Positions 17,813 to 25,470 of a DNA stretch of 64,000 bases are shown piece by piece. Under the pieces are notes generated by a model. It searched no databases. It saw only the letters and a list, made by a program, of their open reading frames with translations, and was not told where the DNA came from. Numbering within the stretch: position 1 is the stretch's first letter; every line of letters starts with the position of its first letter. Source of the DNA: Stenotrophomonas maltophilia. GTDB lineage: Bacteria > Pseudomonadota > Gammaproteobacteria > Xanthomonadales > Xanthomonadaceae. A program made the position numbers and the translations under genes. The stretch lies in the NCBI GenBank assembly GCA_009912235.1, contig WNDS01000001.1, forward strand, positions 496,001 through 560,000, read 5' to 3'.

Positions 17813-18205
17813 TTGAACAAGAACATGCGCATCCTGATCGTCGACGACTTCTCGACCATGCGTCGAATCGTCAAGAACCTGCTCGGCGACCTGGGCTTCA
17901 CCAACACGGCCGAAGCCGAGGACGGGCATGCCGCGCTGGCGCTGCTGCAGAGCCAGCCGTTCGATTTCGTGGTGACCGACTGGAACATGCCGGTGATGAC
18001 AGGCATCGAGCTGCTCAAGGCCATCCGCGCCGATGCCAAGCTGAAGACCCTGCCGGTGCTGATGGTGACCGCTGAAGCCAAGCGCGAGCAGATCATCGAA
18101 GCGGCCCAGAGCGGCGTGAACGGCTACATCATCAAGCCGTTCACCGCGCAGACGCTGGAAGAAAAGCTCGGCAAGATCTTCGAACGCCTGGCGGCCAGCG
18201 CCTGA
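17813..18205 (+). CDS. cheY: Chemotaxis response regulator CheY (motor-type)
   Basis: Single-domain receiver; when phosphorylated by CheA it binds FliM and alters rotation. 130 residues. Acidic pocket VDDFSTM (near residues 10-16), phosphoacceptor Asp56 in VVTDWNMP, Thr in MVTAEAK and Lys in IIKPFTA. TTG start at 17813 chosen because AAAGGA lies eight bases upstream and [13 protein letters not shown] is the common start; ATG at 17825 is the alternative. The stop overlaps the cheZ ATG by one base. Close linkage to cheZ and fliA marks this as the motor CheY. Confidence 0.95.
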   Translation: MNKNMRILIVDDFSTMRRIVKNLLGDLGFTNTAEAEDGHAALALLQSQPFDFVVTDWNMPVMTGIELLKAIRADAKLKTLPVLMVTAEAKREQIIEAAQSGVNGYIIKPFTAQTLEEKLGKIFERLAASA

Positions 18206-18813
18206 TGGATACCACGGTCGACAAGCACGCCCTGGCCCTACGCCTGCAGGATGCACTGACCGCACTGGAAGCGGGCGACGAGGCCGCCTGGCGCCAGCAG
18301 ATCGACGGGCTGGTGGCCCTGCGCACCCAGCCGATGATGGCCGGGCTGAGCCGCCTGGCCCGCGAACTCGGCCAGGCGCTGGGCGAGCTGCCGACCGTAC
18401 CCAGCGATGCCGGCGAACTGGATGATGCCTGCGCGCGCTTGGACCGCGTGGTGGCGATGACCGAACAGGCCGCCCACCGCACCCTGGACCTGGCCGAGGA
18501 ATGCCGCGCGCTGAGCGAACAGCTGCGCGCCGACGGCCTGCAGCCGGCGCAGGACGCGCAGCTGGACCGCATCCGCCACAACCTCACCGAGATCGCCCTG
18601 ACCCAGAGCTACCAGGACCTGACCGGGCAGATCATCCGCCGCGTGGTCGGCATCGTGCGCCGCGTGCATGAAGGCTTCGGTGCGCTGGGCCTGCCGCCGG
18701 AACAGCACCGCCGCGAGGAACCGGCGCTGGCCGGCCCGGCGGTGAAGGGCGTGGACCACCACGCGGTGTCGCAGCACGACGCCGACGACATGCTCTCGGA
18801 CCTGGGGCTGTAA
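18205..18813 (+). CDS. cheZ: CheY phosphatase CheZ
   Basis: Dephosphorylates CheY-P to terminate the chemotaxis signal. 202 residues, long helical hairpin. The active-site segment SYQDLTGQIIRRVVGIV (about 133-149) holds the conserved Asp/Gln pair, and the C-terminal tail DADDMLSDLGL (end of protein) is the amphipathic CheY-binding helix. Both functional parts are present. It lies between cheY and cheA. Confidence 0.93.
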   Translation: MDTTVDKHALALRLQDALTALEAGDEAAWRQQIDGLVALRTQPMMAGLSRLARELGQALGELPTVPSDAGELDDACARLDRVVAMTEQAAHRTLDLAEECRALSEQLRADGLQPAQDAQLDRIRHNLTEIALTQSYQDLTGQIIRRVVGIVRRVHEGFGALGLPPEQHRREEPALAGPAVKGVDHHAVSQHDADDMLSDLGL

Positions 18814-18815
18814 GC

Positions 18816-20555
18816 ATGAGCGCCGTGCCCGACGACATCGCCGCCGATTTCATCATCGAGGCCCAGGAAATCCTGAACCGCCTCGGCGAACAGCTGGTGA
18901 CGCTGGAACAGGCGCCGCAGGACAGCGACCAGCTCAACGCCGTGTTCCGCGGCTACCACACGCTCAAGGGCGGCGCCGGCTTCCTCGGCATCACCGCCAT
19001 GGTCGAGCTGTGCCAGGCCGCCGAGGAAACCCTGGGCATGGCGCGCTCCGGCAAGGCCGTGCTGCAGCCGCATCACTTCGACGCCGCCCAGCAGTCGCTG
19101 GATTACCTGCAGTCGATGCTCGATTCGGTGTCGGCCGGCACCGAACCGGGCTACGCCCCGCCGCAGCTGATCGCCCAGTTCGATGTCAGCGGCAGCACGC
19201 CGCACCCCGCAACCCCCTCGCCCGCCAGCACCCCGGCCACCGCCGCGCCCTCCAGCGACCTGATCAGCGAAGACGAATTCGAAGCCCTGCTCGACCAGCT
19301 GCACGGCGGTGCCGCGCCCGGCGCGCGTGCGCCCGCCACGCCGGTGGCAGCACCCGCACCGCCGCGCGCCCCGGCACCGGCGCCGGCCAAGCCGGCCGCC
19401 AAGCCGCTGGCCGAAGCCGAACACACCGTGCGCGTGGACACCAAGCGGCTGGATGCCATGGTCAACCTGATCGGCGAGCTGGTGCTCTCGCGCAACCGGC
19501 TCAAGACCCTGCGCGTGCGCCTGCACGACGAAGAACTCGACCGTGCGGTGTCCACCCTGGACATCGCCACCGCGCGCCTGCAGTCGGCGGTCATGCGCAC
19601 CCGCATGCAGCCGGTGGGCAAGGTGTTCTCGCGCTTCCCCAAGGTGGCCCGCGATGTGGCGCGCAACCTGAAGAATGAAGTGGAACTGGAGCTGGTCGGC
19701 GCCGAGACCGAGCTGGACCGCAACCTGGTCGAAGCACTGGCCGACCCGCTGGTGCACCTGGTGCGCAACGCCATCGACCGCGGTGTGGAAATGCCCGACC
19801 TGCGCGAAGCCCAGGGCAAGCCGCGCAGTGGCCATGTGCGCCTGTCCGCACAGCAGGAAGGCGACTATGTCAGCATCGAAGTGCAGGATGATGGCGCCGG
19901 CATCGACCCCGAGCGGCTGCGACAGAAGGCCCGCGAGAAGGGCCTGATCGACCCGGAAGCCGCCGCCCGCCTGAGCAGCGAGGAATGCCTGCACCTGGTG
20001 TTCCTGCCCGGCTTCTGCACCAAGCAGGAAGTGACCGATATTTCCGGCCGTGGCGTGGGCATGGACGTGGTGCAGTCGCGCATCCGCGAGCTGAGCGGGC
20101 AGATCCAGATCCAGTCCGAACTGGGCCGTGGCAGCCGCTTCCTGATCCGCGTGCCGCTGACCCTGGCGATCCTGCCGACCCTGCTGGTGCAGGCCGGCGA
20201 GGATGTCTATGCGCTGCCGCTGGCCCGCGTGATGGAGGTGCTGCACGCACCGGCCACCTCGCTGGGCTGGTTCGACGGCCGTGCCGTGCTCGACCGCCGT
20301 TCGCACACGCTTCCGCTGGTGGACCTGCGGCGCTGGCTGGACGTGCCGCCGGCGCCGGCGCCGCTGCTGACCATCGTGGTGCTGCAGGCCGGCGAAGCGC
20401 GCTTCGGGCTGGTGGTGGACCAGGTACGCGGCCGCGAGGAAGTGGTGATCAAGCCGCTGCCCAAGGCGCTGCGTGGCCTGCGCGGCTATGCCGGGGCCAC
20501 CCTCATCGGCGATGGGCGCATGGCGCTGATCCTGGATGTGGACGGCCTGCGCTGA
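18816..20555 (+). CDS. cheA: Chemotaxis histidine kinase CheA (first copy)
   Basis: Receptor-coupled kinase that phosphorylates CheY and CheB. 579 residues. HPt domain with His48 in YHTLKGGAGFLG, a Pro/Ala linker carrying LISEDEFEALLDQLHGG (about 149-165, like the ParP-interacting segment of polar CheA proteins), dimerisation helices (KRLDAMVNLIGELVLSRNRL), HATPase and C-terminal CheW-like domain. Oddity: the N-box reads VRNAIDRGVEMP, with Arg322 where CheA proteins almost always have His (NxxDHG). Asn318 is kept, but catalysis may be affected. One A-to-G transition would explain it. Confidence 0.95.
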   Translation: MSAVPDDIAADFIIEAQEILNRLGEQLVTLEQAPQDSDQLNAVFRGYHTLKGGAGFLGITAMVELCQAAEETLGMARSGKAVLQPHHFDAAQQSLDYLQSMLDSVSAGTEPGYAPPQLIAQFDVSGSTPHPATPSPASTPATAAPSSDLISEDEFEALLDQLHGGAAPGARAPATPVAAPAPPRAPAPAPAKPAAKPLAEAEHTVRVDTKRLDAMVNLIGELVLSRNRLKTLRVRLHDEELDRAVSTLDIATARLQSAVMRTRMQPVGKVFSRFPKVARDVARNLKNEVELELVGAETELDRNLVEALADPLVHLVRNAIDRGVEMPDLREAQGKPRSGHVRLSAQQEGDYVSIEVQDDGAGIDPERLRQKAREKGLIDPEAAARLSSEECLHLVFLPGFCTKQEVTDISGRGVGMDVVQSRIRELSGQIQIQSELGRGSRFLIRVPLTLAILPTLLVQAGEDVYALPLARVMEVLHAPATSLGWFDGRAVLDRRSHTLPLVDLRRWLDVPPAPAPLLTIVVLQAGEARFGLVVDQVRGREEVVIKPLPKALRGLRGYAGATLIGDGRMALILDVDGLR

Positions 20556-20560
20556 AGCCC

Positions 20561-20624
20561 CGCCGGGCATGTCCCGGCACTACCGGATCTGGCCCAGCGC
20601 GGTAGCGCCAGGCCATGCCCGGCG
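20561..20624. repeat. Inverted pair of GTAG hairpin elements
   Basis: A minus-strand unit (20561-20584, GTAGTGCCGGGACATGCCCGG) faces a plus-strand unit (20602-20624, GTAGCGCCAGGCCATGCCCGG) with a short spacer, directly after the cheA stop. This is the usual tail-to-tail dimer form of SMAG-like elements. It separates cheA from the sigma-28 promoter of motC and could act as a mild transcript barrier. Confidence 0.78.
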
Positions 20625-20668
20625 ACCCTAAAACTGTGACTACCGTCTTTGCACGATCTACCGGTGTC

Positions 20669-20695
20669 TCAAGTCCCATTCACACAAGCCGATAC
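20669..20695 (+). promoter_or_regulatory. Sigma-28 (FliA) promoter of motC-motD-parC-parP
   Basis: TCAAGTCC (20669-20676), 11-bp spacer, GCCGATAC (20688-20695). The -10 element matches GCCGATAA at 7 of 8 positions. Only seven bases separate it from the motC ATG (20703), so transcription would begin at or within a base or two of the start codon, predicting a leaderless or nearly leaderless message. Confidence 0.8.
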
Positions 20696-20702
20696 CGGAA
20701 CC

Positions 20703-21443
20703 ATGGATAGACTCAGCCTCATCGGACTTTTCCTGGCGTTGGCCTCGCTGGTCGGCGGCAGCATCCTCAAGGGCGCCGGCCTGGCCTCGCTGTGGTCGCC
20801 GGCCGCGTTCGTGATCGTCATCGTCGGCACCGTGGCCTCCATCCTGCTGCACACCACCCCGTCGGTGTTCAAGCACGCCTTCCGCATCGTGCGCTGGGTG
20901 ATCCGCCCGCCGCACAGCGACCGCCGCGAGCTGATCCAGAAGATCGTCGAGTGGAGCAACATCGCCCGCCGCCAGGGCCTGCTGGGCCTGGAAGCGCAGG
21001 TGGACGCGCAGCAGGACCCGTTCCTGCGCAAGGGCCTGCAGCTGCTGGTGGACGGCGTGGAACCCGAATCGATCCGGCACATGCTGGAAATCGAACTGGG
21101 CAGCCAGGAACACGAAGACCAGGCCGGCGCCAAGGTGTTCGAGGCCATGGGCATCTACGCGCCCACGCTGGGCATCATCGGCGCGGTGCTGGGCCTGATC
21201 GCGGTGATGAAGAACCTGGCCGACCCCAGCAAGCTGGGCCACGGCATCGCCGCGGCGTTGACCGCAACCATCTACGGCATCGCCTCGGCCAACCTGCTGT
21301 TCCTGCCGATCGCCGCCAAGCTCAAGAGCGTGATCTCGCACAACACCCGCGACCGCGAGATGGTCATCGAAGGCCTGATCTCGATCGCCCAGGGCGAGAA
21401 CCCGCGCAACATCGAAACCAACCTGTCCGGCTTCCTGCACTGA
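20703..21443 (+). CDS. motC: Flagellar motor stator MotC (MotA/PomA family)
   Basis: Proton-channel stator subunit. 246 residues, four membrane helices. ATG 20703 gives MDRLSLIGLFLALASLVGGS, a normal MotA-family start; no Shine-Dalgarno is seen at usable spacing. The large cytoplasmic loop (about 55-150) contains the charged residues that touch FliG, and the channel helices include GIYAPTLGIIGAVLGLIAVMKNL and IASANLLFLPIAAKLK. Paired with motD, two bases downstream. Named MotC because it lies in the che locus, as in Pseudomonas. Confidence 0.92.
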   Translation: MDRLSLIGLFLALASLVGGSILKGAGLASLWSPAAFVIVIVGTVASILLHTTPSVFKHAFRIVRWVIRPPHSDRRELIQKIVEWSNIARRQGLLGLEAQVDAQQDPFLRKGLQLLVDGVEPESIRHMLEIELGSQEHEDQAGAKVFEAMGIYAPTLGIIGAVLGLIAVMKNLADPSKLGHGIAAALTATIYGIASANLLFLPIAAKLKSVISHNTRDREMVIEGLISIAQGENPRNIETNLSGFLH

Positions 21444-21444
21444 C

Positions 21445-22467
21445 ATGGCCCGCCGCAAGCGCCACGACGAGCACGCCAACCACGAGGCATGGGCCATTCC
21501 CTATGCCGACCTGATGACGTTGCTGCTCGCGTTCTTCGTTGTGATGTACGCCATTTCCTCGGTGAACGAAGGCAAGTACCGCATCATGGCCGACGCGCTG
21601 ACCGATGCCTTCGGCGGCGCCCCGCGCACCATCAACCCGGTGCAGGTGGGCAACAAGCAGGTGCAGGGCGGCGGCTGGGACAGCCCCTCGGTGATCAAGT
21701 CCGGCAGCAAGGTCGGCCCGTCCGCGCCGGCGCCGTCCAACGACCCCACCCTGCTGCCCTCGATGGCTTCGCAGATGCGCATGCCGGTGTCGGTGCACAA
21801 CCAGGAACAGCTGGCCCGTGCCGAACGCCAGCTGGCCACCATTGCCAACCGGCTGACCGCCGCGCTGGCGCCGCTGATCGACCGCGGCATGATCAGCGTG
21901 CGCCGCACCGAGCTGTGGATCGAGGTGGAGATCAACAGCGACATCCTGTTCCCGACCGGTTCGGCCGCCCTGGACGTGCACGCACGCGACACCCTGGCCA
22001 GCCTGGCCGGCGTGCTGCGCGACGTGCCCAACAGCGTGCGCGTGGAAGGCCGCACCGACAACGTGCCGATCGCCACCGCGCAGTTCCCCTCCAACTGGGA
22101 ACTGTCGGCCACCCGCGCGGCCAGCGTGGTGCACCTGTTCGCCGACCAGGGCGTGCAGCCCTCGCGGCTGGCGATGGTCGGCTACGGCCAGTTCCGACCG
22201 CGCGAGGAAAACAGCAGCGCCGAAGGCCGCAACCGCAACCGGCGGGTGATGGTCATCATCCTGGCCGACACCAGCCACGCGGTCGACCCGCTGGGCGAAC
22301 GCCTGAACGCAGCCACCGGCAAGACCGGCGCCACCGACGACGTGCAGGCGCAGGCCGCACCGGCCGGTGCACGCCCCACCGTTTCCCCCATCGCACCGGT
22401 GCAGTTGCCACCGGTGCCGGCCGGCAGCCGCGTAGGCGCCGCCGTTCCCCCTGCAATGAAGGAGTGA
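21445..22467 (+). CDS. motD: Flagellar motor stator MotD (MotB family)
   Basis: Peptidoglycan-anchored stator subunit. 340 residues. One membrane helix with the proton-binding Asp22 in PYADLMTLLLAFFVVMYA. The OmpA-like domain (about 165-275) has SDILFPTGSAALD and the NRNRRVMVII peptidoglycan-binding end. The acidic/Pro-rich C-terminal tail of about 65 residues is longer than in MotB. Next gene parC begins five bases after its stop. Confidence 0.93.
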   Translation: MARRKRHDEHANHEAWAIPYADLMTLLLAFFVVMYAISSVNEGKYRIMADALTDAFGGAPRTINPVQVGNKQVQGGGWDSPSVIKSGSKVGPSAPAPSNDPTLLPSMASQMRMPVSVHNQEQLARAERQLATIANRLTAALAPLIDRGMISVRRTELWIEVEINSDILFPTGSAALDVHARDTLASLAGVLRDVPNSVRVEGRTDNVPIATAQFPSNWELSATRAASVVHLFADQGVQPSRLAMVGYGQFRPREENSSAEGRNRNRRVMVIILADTSHAVDPLGERLNAATGKTGATDDVQAQAAPAGARPTVSPIAPVQLPPVPAGSRVGAAVPPAMKE

Positions 22468-22472
22468 TCGCG

Positions 22473-23258
22473 ATGCGCATCTGGGCCGTTGCCAACCAGA
22501 AGGGCGGCGTGGGCAAGACCACCACCACCCTCGCCCTCGGCCGTGGGCTGGCCGCTGCCGGCCACCGCGTGCTGCTGATCGACCTGGATCCGCATGCCTC
22601 GCTGACCCGCGCGTTCGGCGTGGCTGCCGAACCGCCGCCGCCCGGCGTGCTGGACCTGTTCGTCGCGCCGCCGGCCGAACTGGCCACGCTGCGCCAGCCC
22701 AGCAGCATTCCCGGCCTGGACTACGTGTGCGCGCAGCCTGCGCTGGCCAGTCTGGAACGCCGCAGCGCCAACCAGCCGGGCCTGGGCCTGGCGCTGCAGA
22801 ACGCGCTGGGCCGCCACCGGGGCCAGCACGACTACATCCTGCTGGACTACGCGCCCACGCTGGGCCTGCTGATGATCAACGCACTGGCCGCCGCCGACCG
22901 CCTGATCATTCCCACCCAGGCCGAACCGCTGGCGCTGCACGGGCTGGACGGCATGGTCCGCACCGGTGAAATGGTCGAGCGTTCGCGCCGCCGCGCACTG
23001 CCGATCTCGATCCTGCCGACGCTGTTCGACCGCCGCACCCGCACCGGCAACGAATCGGTGCGCGCCATGCAGGACCGTCACGGAAGCCGGGTCTGGGAGG
23101 ACGCGATTCCGGTGGACACCCGCATCAGCAACGCCGCCGGCCTGACCCTGCCGGTGGTGGGCGAGGATTACCCCGGCCGCGGCCTGGCCGCCTACCGCCG
23201 CGCCCTCAACTGGATCCTGACCGAGGACGCACGCGCGCCGGAACAGGAGGCCGCATGA
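22473..23258 (+). CDS. parC: ParA-like ATPase ParC, polar chemotaxis array positioning
   Basis: ParA/MinD-superfamily ATPase; homologues called ParC in Vibrio and Pseudomonas position the chemotaxis array at the old pole. 261 residues from ATG 22473, preceded by AAGGAG at eight bases, which fixes the start. Walker A NQKGGVGKTTTT with Lys15; Walker A' in LLIDLDPHASLTRAF; DYILLDYAPTLGLL switch II. It overlaps parP by four bases. Context next to a CheW-like ParP-type protein supports the role; the assignment to ParC rather than a chromosome ParA is by context. Confidence 0.88.
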   Translation: MRIWAVANQKGGVGKTTTTLALGRGLAAAGHRVLLIDLDPHASLTRAFGVAAEPPPPGVLDLFVAPPAELATLRQPSSIPGLDYVCAQPALASLERRSANQPGLGLALQNALGRHRGQHDYILLDYAPTLGLLMINALAAADRLIIPTQAEPLALHGLDGMVRTGEMVERSRRRALPISILPTLFDRRTRTGNESVRAMQDRHGSRVWEDAIPVDTRISNAAGLTLPVVGEDYPGRGLAAYRRALNWILTEDARAPEQEAA

Positions 23259-24481
23259 GCAGCACCGGCGCGCTGGACGACTACCTGGACGACCTGCTCG
23301 GCGCCGCCGTGGCGCCGGCCGCTCCCGTGCCGGCCGTACCTGTGCAGGCAGCGACCACCATTCCCGGTGACACCCCGGAACTGGAAGCGGCTTTCGAAGA
23401 AGCCTTCGCCGCCGCGCAGGCGAGCGCCGTGAACGTCGCACCTGTCGCGATACTGCCGGTTGCGGGCGTGCCCGGCGATACGCCGGAACTGGAAGCGGCC
23501 TTCGAGGAAGCCTTTGCCGCCGCACAGGCCAGCACCGTCGCCGCCGCCGCTGCGCCCGAGCCAGCGCGCACCATTCCGGGCGACAGTGAGGAACTGGAAG
23601 CGGCGTTCGAAGAAGCGCTCGCCGCCCTGCAGGGCGCACCGGCAGCCGAGCGCGAGCCCAGCTGGGACGACCTGCCCGACGAGGTGCTGCATGAGACCGC
23701 ACCGGTTGCCAGCGCAGCGGCGCCCGCGCCCGCGCGCGAACCGACCTGGGACGACCTGCCGGACGAAGTGATCTTCGAGACCGCGCCCGGCGACAGCCAC
23801 AGCCTGCCGCACGCCGACAGCCCCGGTCTGCAGGCCGCGTTCGACGTCGCCGCCGGTGTGCCGGTCACCGCCCCGGCCTCGGCGCCGGTGGCACGCGCTG
23901 CGCCGGCCCCGGCGCGACCAGCCGCGGCCCCTGCCCCGGCACGCCGCGCGGAGCCGGCCGCGGAAGCGCAGGCCACCCGCCCGGGCAGCTGGCAGGAACT
24001 GCAGGCACAGAACAGCGACCGCACCCGCAGCCCCCACCCGCAGCGCCGCCGTGCCGGCGAGCGCAGCTCACGCCGGCTGCGCCTGCGCTGCGGCAACCAG
24101 GCCTACGCGCTGGAACTGCTGAAGGTGCAGGAAGTGGTGCTGCCGGTCCCGTTGCTGCCGCTGCGCGGCACCGCCCCGGCCATGCTCGGCATCATGAACC
24201 TGCGCGGCCAGGTGGTGCCGGTCATCGACCTCTGTGTGCACCTGGGCACCGCCTCGGCCGCCGAAGATGCGCAGACCCGCATCGTGGTGCTGGAAGAGGA
24301 CGGCGAGATCCTCGGCCTGCGCGTATCGGCGGTGGAAGACGTGGCCAACCTGACCGATTCGCAGATCGAGCCGCCGGACACCGCACGCGTGTGCCAGATC
24401 TCCAACGACCTGTTCCGTGGCGTGGCCCGCATCACCCAGCGCCCGATGATCCTGCTCGACGCCACGCGGTTGTTGAACTGA
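23255..24481 (+). CDS. parP: ParP-like CheW-domain protein with tandem acidic N-terminal repeats
   Basis: Predicted array adaptor: C-terminal CheW-like domain (about 270-405; RLRLRCGNQAYALELLKVQE, MNLRGQVVPVIDL) of the kind that couples CheA to receptors, or, as in ParP, links ParC to the array. The first 260 residues are disordered Ala/Pro sequence holding three near-identical 21-residue units (37-57, 73-93, 108-128: PGDTPELEAAFEEAFAAAQA type), a decayed fourth near 178-201, and two WDDLPDEV units (137-144, 165-172). No separate CheW gene occurs in this window, so this protein may also serve as the CheW of one or both kinases. 408 residues versus about 150 for CheW. Confidence is high for the domain, moderate for the ParP name. 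Confidence 0.82.
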   Translation: MSSTGALDDYLDDLLGAAVAPAAPVPAVPVQAATTIPGDTPELEAAFEEAFAAAQASAVNVAPVAILPVAGVPGDTPELEAAFEEAFAAAQASTVAAAAAPEPARTIPGDSEELEAAFEEALAALQGAPAAEREPSWDDLPDEVLHETAPVASAAAPAPAREPTWDDLPDEVIFETAPGDSHSLPHADSPGLQAAFDVAAGVPVTAPASAPVARAAPAPARPAAAPAPARRAEPAAEAQATRPGSWQELQAQNSDRTRSPHPQRRRAGERSSRRLRLRCGNQAYALELLKVQEVVLPVPLLPLRGTAPAMLGIMNLRGQVVPVIDLCVHLGTASAAEDAQTRIVVLEEDGEILGLRVSAVEDVANLTDSQIEPPDTARVCQISNDLFRGVARITQRPMILLDATRLLN

Positions 24482-24507
24482 GGTCTGGCGCGGTCTGGAC
24501 GGCCCTG

Positions 24508-24623
24508 GTAGGTGCCAGGCTTGCCTGGCACGGCGCCAACAGCATCCACGCATGGCGTGGATCTACAAAAGCAGCGCGGCAACGTCCCGCTCCCCGGTAG
24601 AGCCACGCCATGCGTGGCTGGGG
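24508..24623. repeat. Cluster of three GTAG hairpin elements
   Basis: Three SMAG-like units lie within 120 bp after parP: plus strand 24508-24534 (GTAGGTGCCAGGCTTGCC core), minus strand 24542-24566 (GTAGATCCACGCCATGCG) and plus strand 24597-24623 (GTAGAGCCACGCCATGCG). The last two share the CCACGCCATGCGTGG stem with the pair at 4366-4460, while the first belongs to another stem family. They separate the parP transcript from the next sigma-28 promoter. Confidence 0.8.
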
Positions 24624-24693
24624 CTTCCCCGGTAACGCATCCACCCCGGCCCGGCCTTGATGCCCGCCACGCTCCCCTCCGCATCGATCCCCC

Positions 24694-24720
24694 TAAAGAA
24701 CCCCCCGGCAGTGCCGTTAT
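24694..24720 (+). promoter_or_regulatory. Sigma-28 promoter of the STAS-cheY-cheA operon
   Basis: TAAAGAAC (24694-24701), 11-bp spacer, GCCGTTAT (24713-24720). This fits the TAAAGTTT-N11-GCCGATAA consensus with exact spacing and places transcription start about 24 bases before the STAS ATG. It shares the GCCGTTAT -10 with the mcp promoter at 27686. Confidence 0.8.
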
Positions 24721-24750
24721 AGATCCCGGAACCGTTTGTCCGGAGCAACG

Positions 24751-25059
24751 ATGAGCACTGTCGAACTGGGTGAGGATCTCGGCATCGAGTCCAGCACCGA
24801 GCTCAAGAACCGCCTGGCCCCGCTGCTGGAGCAGGCCGATGCGCTGACGCTGGACGCCAGCCAGGTCGGCCGCATCCACACCGCCGCCGTGCAGGTGCTG
24901 TGCGCCTTCGTACAGGCCCGCCGCAGCGCAGGGCTGGACACCGCCTTCCACGGTTGCACCGCAACCTTCCGTGATGCCGCGCGCCTGCTCGGTGTCACCC
25001 AGGCCCTGGGCCTGGAAGTACCCAATGACAACCTGAAATCTGTGGAGAACGCTGCATGA
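24751..25059 (+). CDS. STAS-domain protein heading second chemotaxis operon
   Basis: 102-residue anti-sigma-antagonist-like (SpoIIAA/STAS) protein. ATG 24751 is preceded by CGGAG; an upstream TTG start is less likely. The phosphoacceptor loop reads GRIHTAAVQVL, keeping a Thr at the place where STAS switches carry Ser/Thr. Proteins like this ride with chemotaxis clusters in several gammaproteobacteria and are thought to influence localisation or kinase control, but the partner here is unknown: no dedicated kinase/phosphatase (SpoIIAB or SpoIIE type) is in the window. The stop overlaps the cheY2 ATG. Confidence 0.85.
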   Translation: MSTVELGEDLGIESSTELKNRLAPLLEQADALTLDASQVGRIHTAAVQVLCAFVQARRSAGLDTAFHGCTATFRDAARLLGVTQALGLEVPNDNLKSVENAA

Positions 25060-25421
25060 GCGCACGTATCTTGGTGGTGGACGATTCGGCGTCGATGCGC
25101 CAGATGGTCTCTTTCGCCCTCACCTCGGCCGGTTTTGCCGTCGAAGAAGCCGAAGACGGCGCGGTCGCGCTCAATCGCGCCAAGGGCCAGCGTTTCAACG
25201 CCGTGGTCACCGACGTCAACATGCCCAACATGGACGGCATCGCGCTGATCCGTGAACTGCGCCAGCTGGCCGACTACAAGTTCACCCCGCTGCTGATGCT
25301 GACCACCGAGTCGGCTGCGGACAAGAAGTCCGAAGGCAAGGCTGCCGGCGCCACCGGCTGGCTGGTCAAGCCGTTCAACCCCGAACAGCTGGTCGCCACC
25401 GTGCAGAAAGTGCTGGGCTGA
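25056..25421 (+). CDS. Chemotaxis response regulator CheY (second copy)
   Basis: 121-residue single receiver domain. Acidic pair in VVDDSASMRQM, phosphoacceptor in AVVTDVNMPNMDG (about residue 52), Thr in MLTTESA and Lys in LVKPFNPEQL. Close to the CheY of alternative chemotaxis operons rather than to the motor CheY at 17813, because it pairs with STAS and the second cheA. It may be a phosphate sink or drive a non-flagellar output. Confidence 0.92.
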   Translation: MSARILVVDDSASMRQMVSFALTSAGFAVEEAEDGAVALNRAKGQRFNAVVTDVNMPNMDGIALIRELRQLADYKFTPLLMLTTESAADKKSEGKAAGATGWLVKPFNPEQLVATVQKVLG

Positions 25422-25470
25422 TCGCCCGGCCGCACCGCCCCCCTACCACCGCTTCCGGACCCGCACTGCC

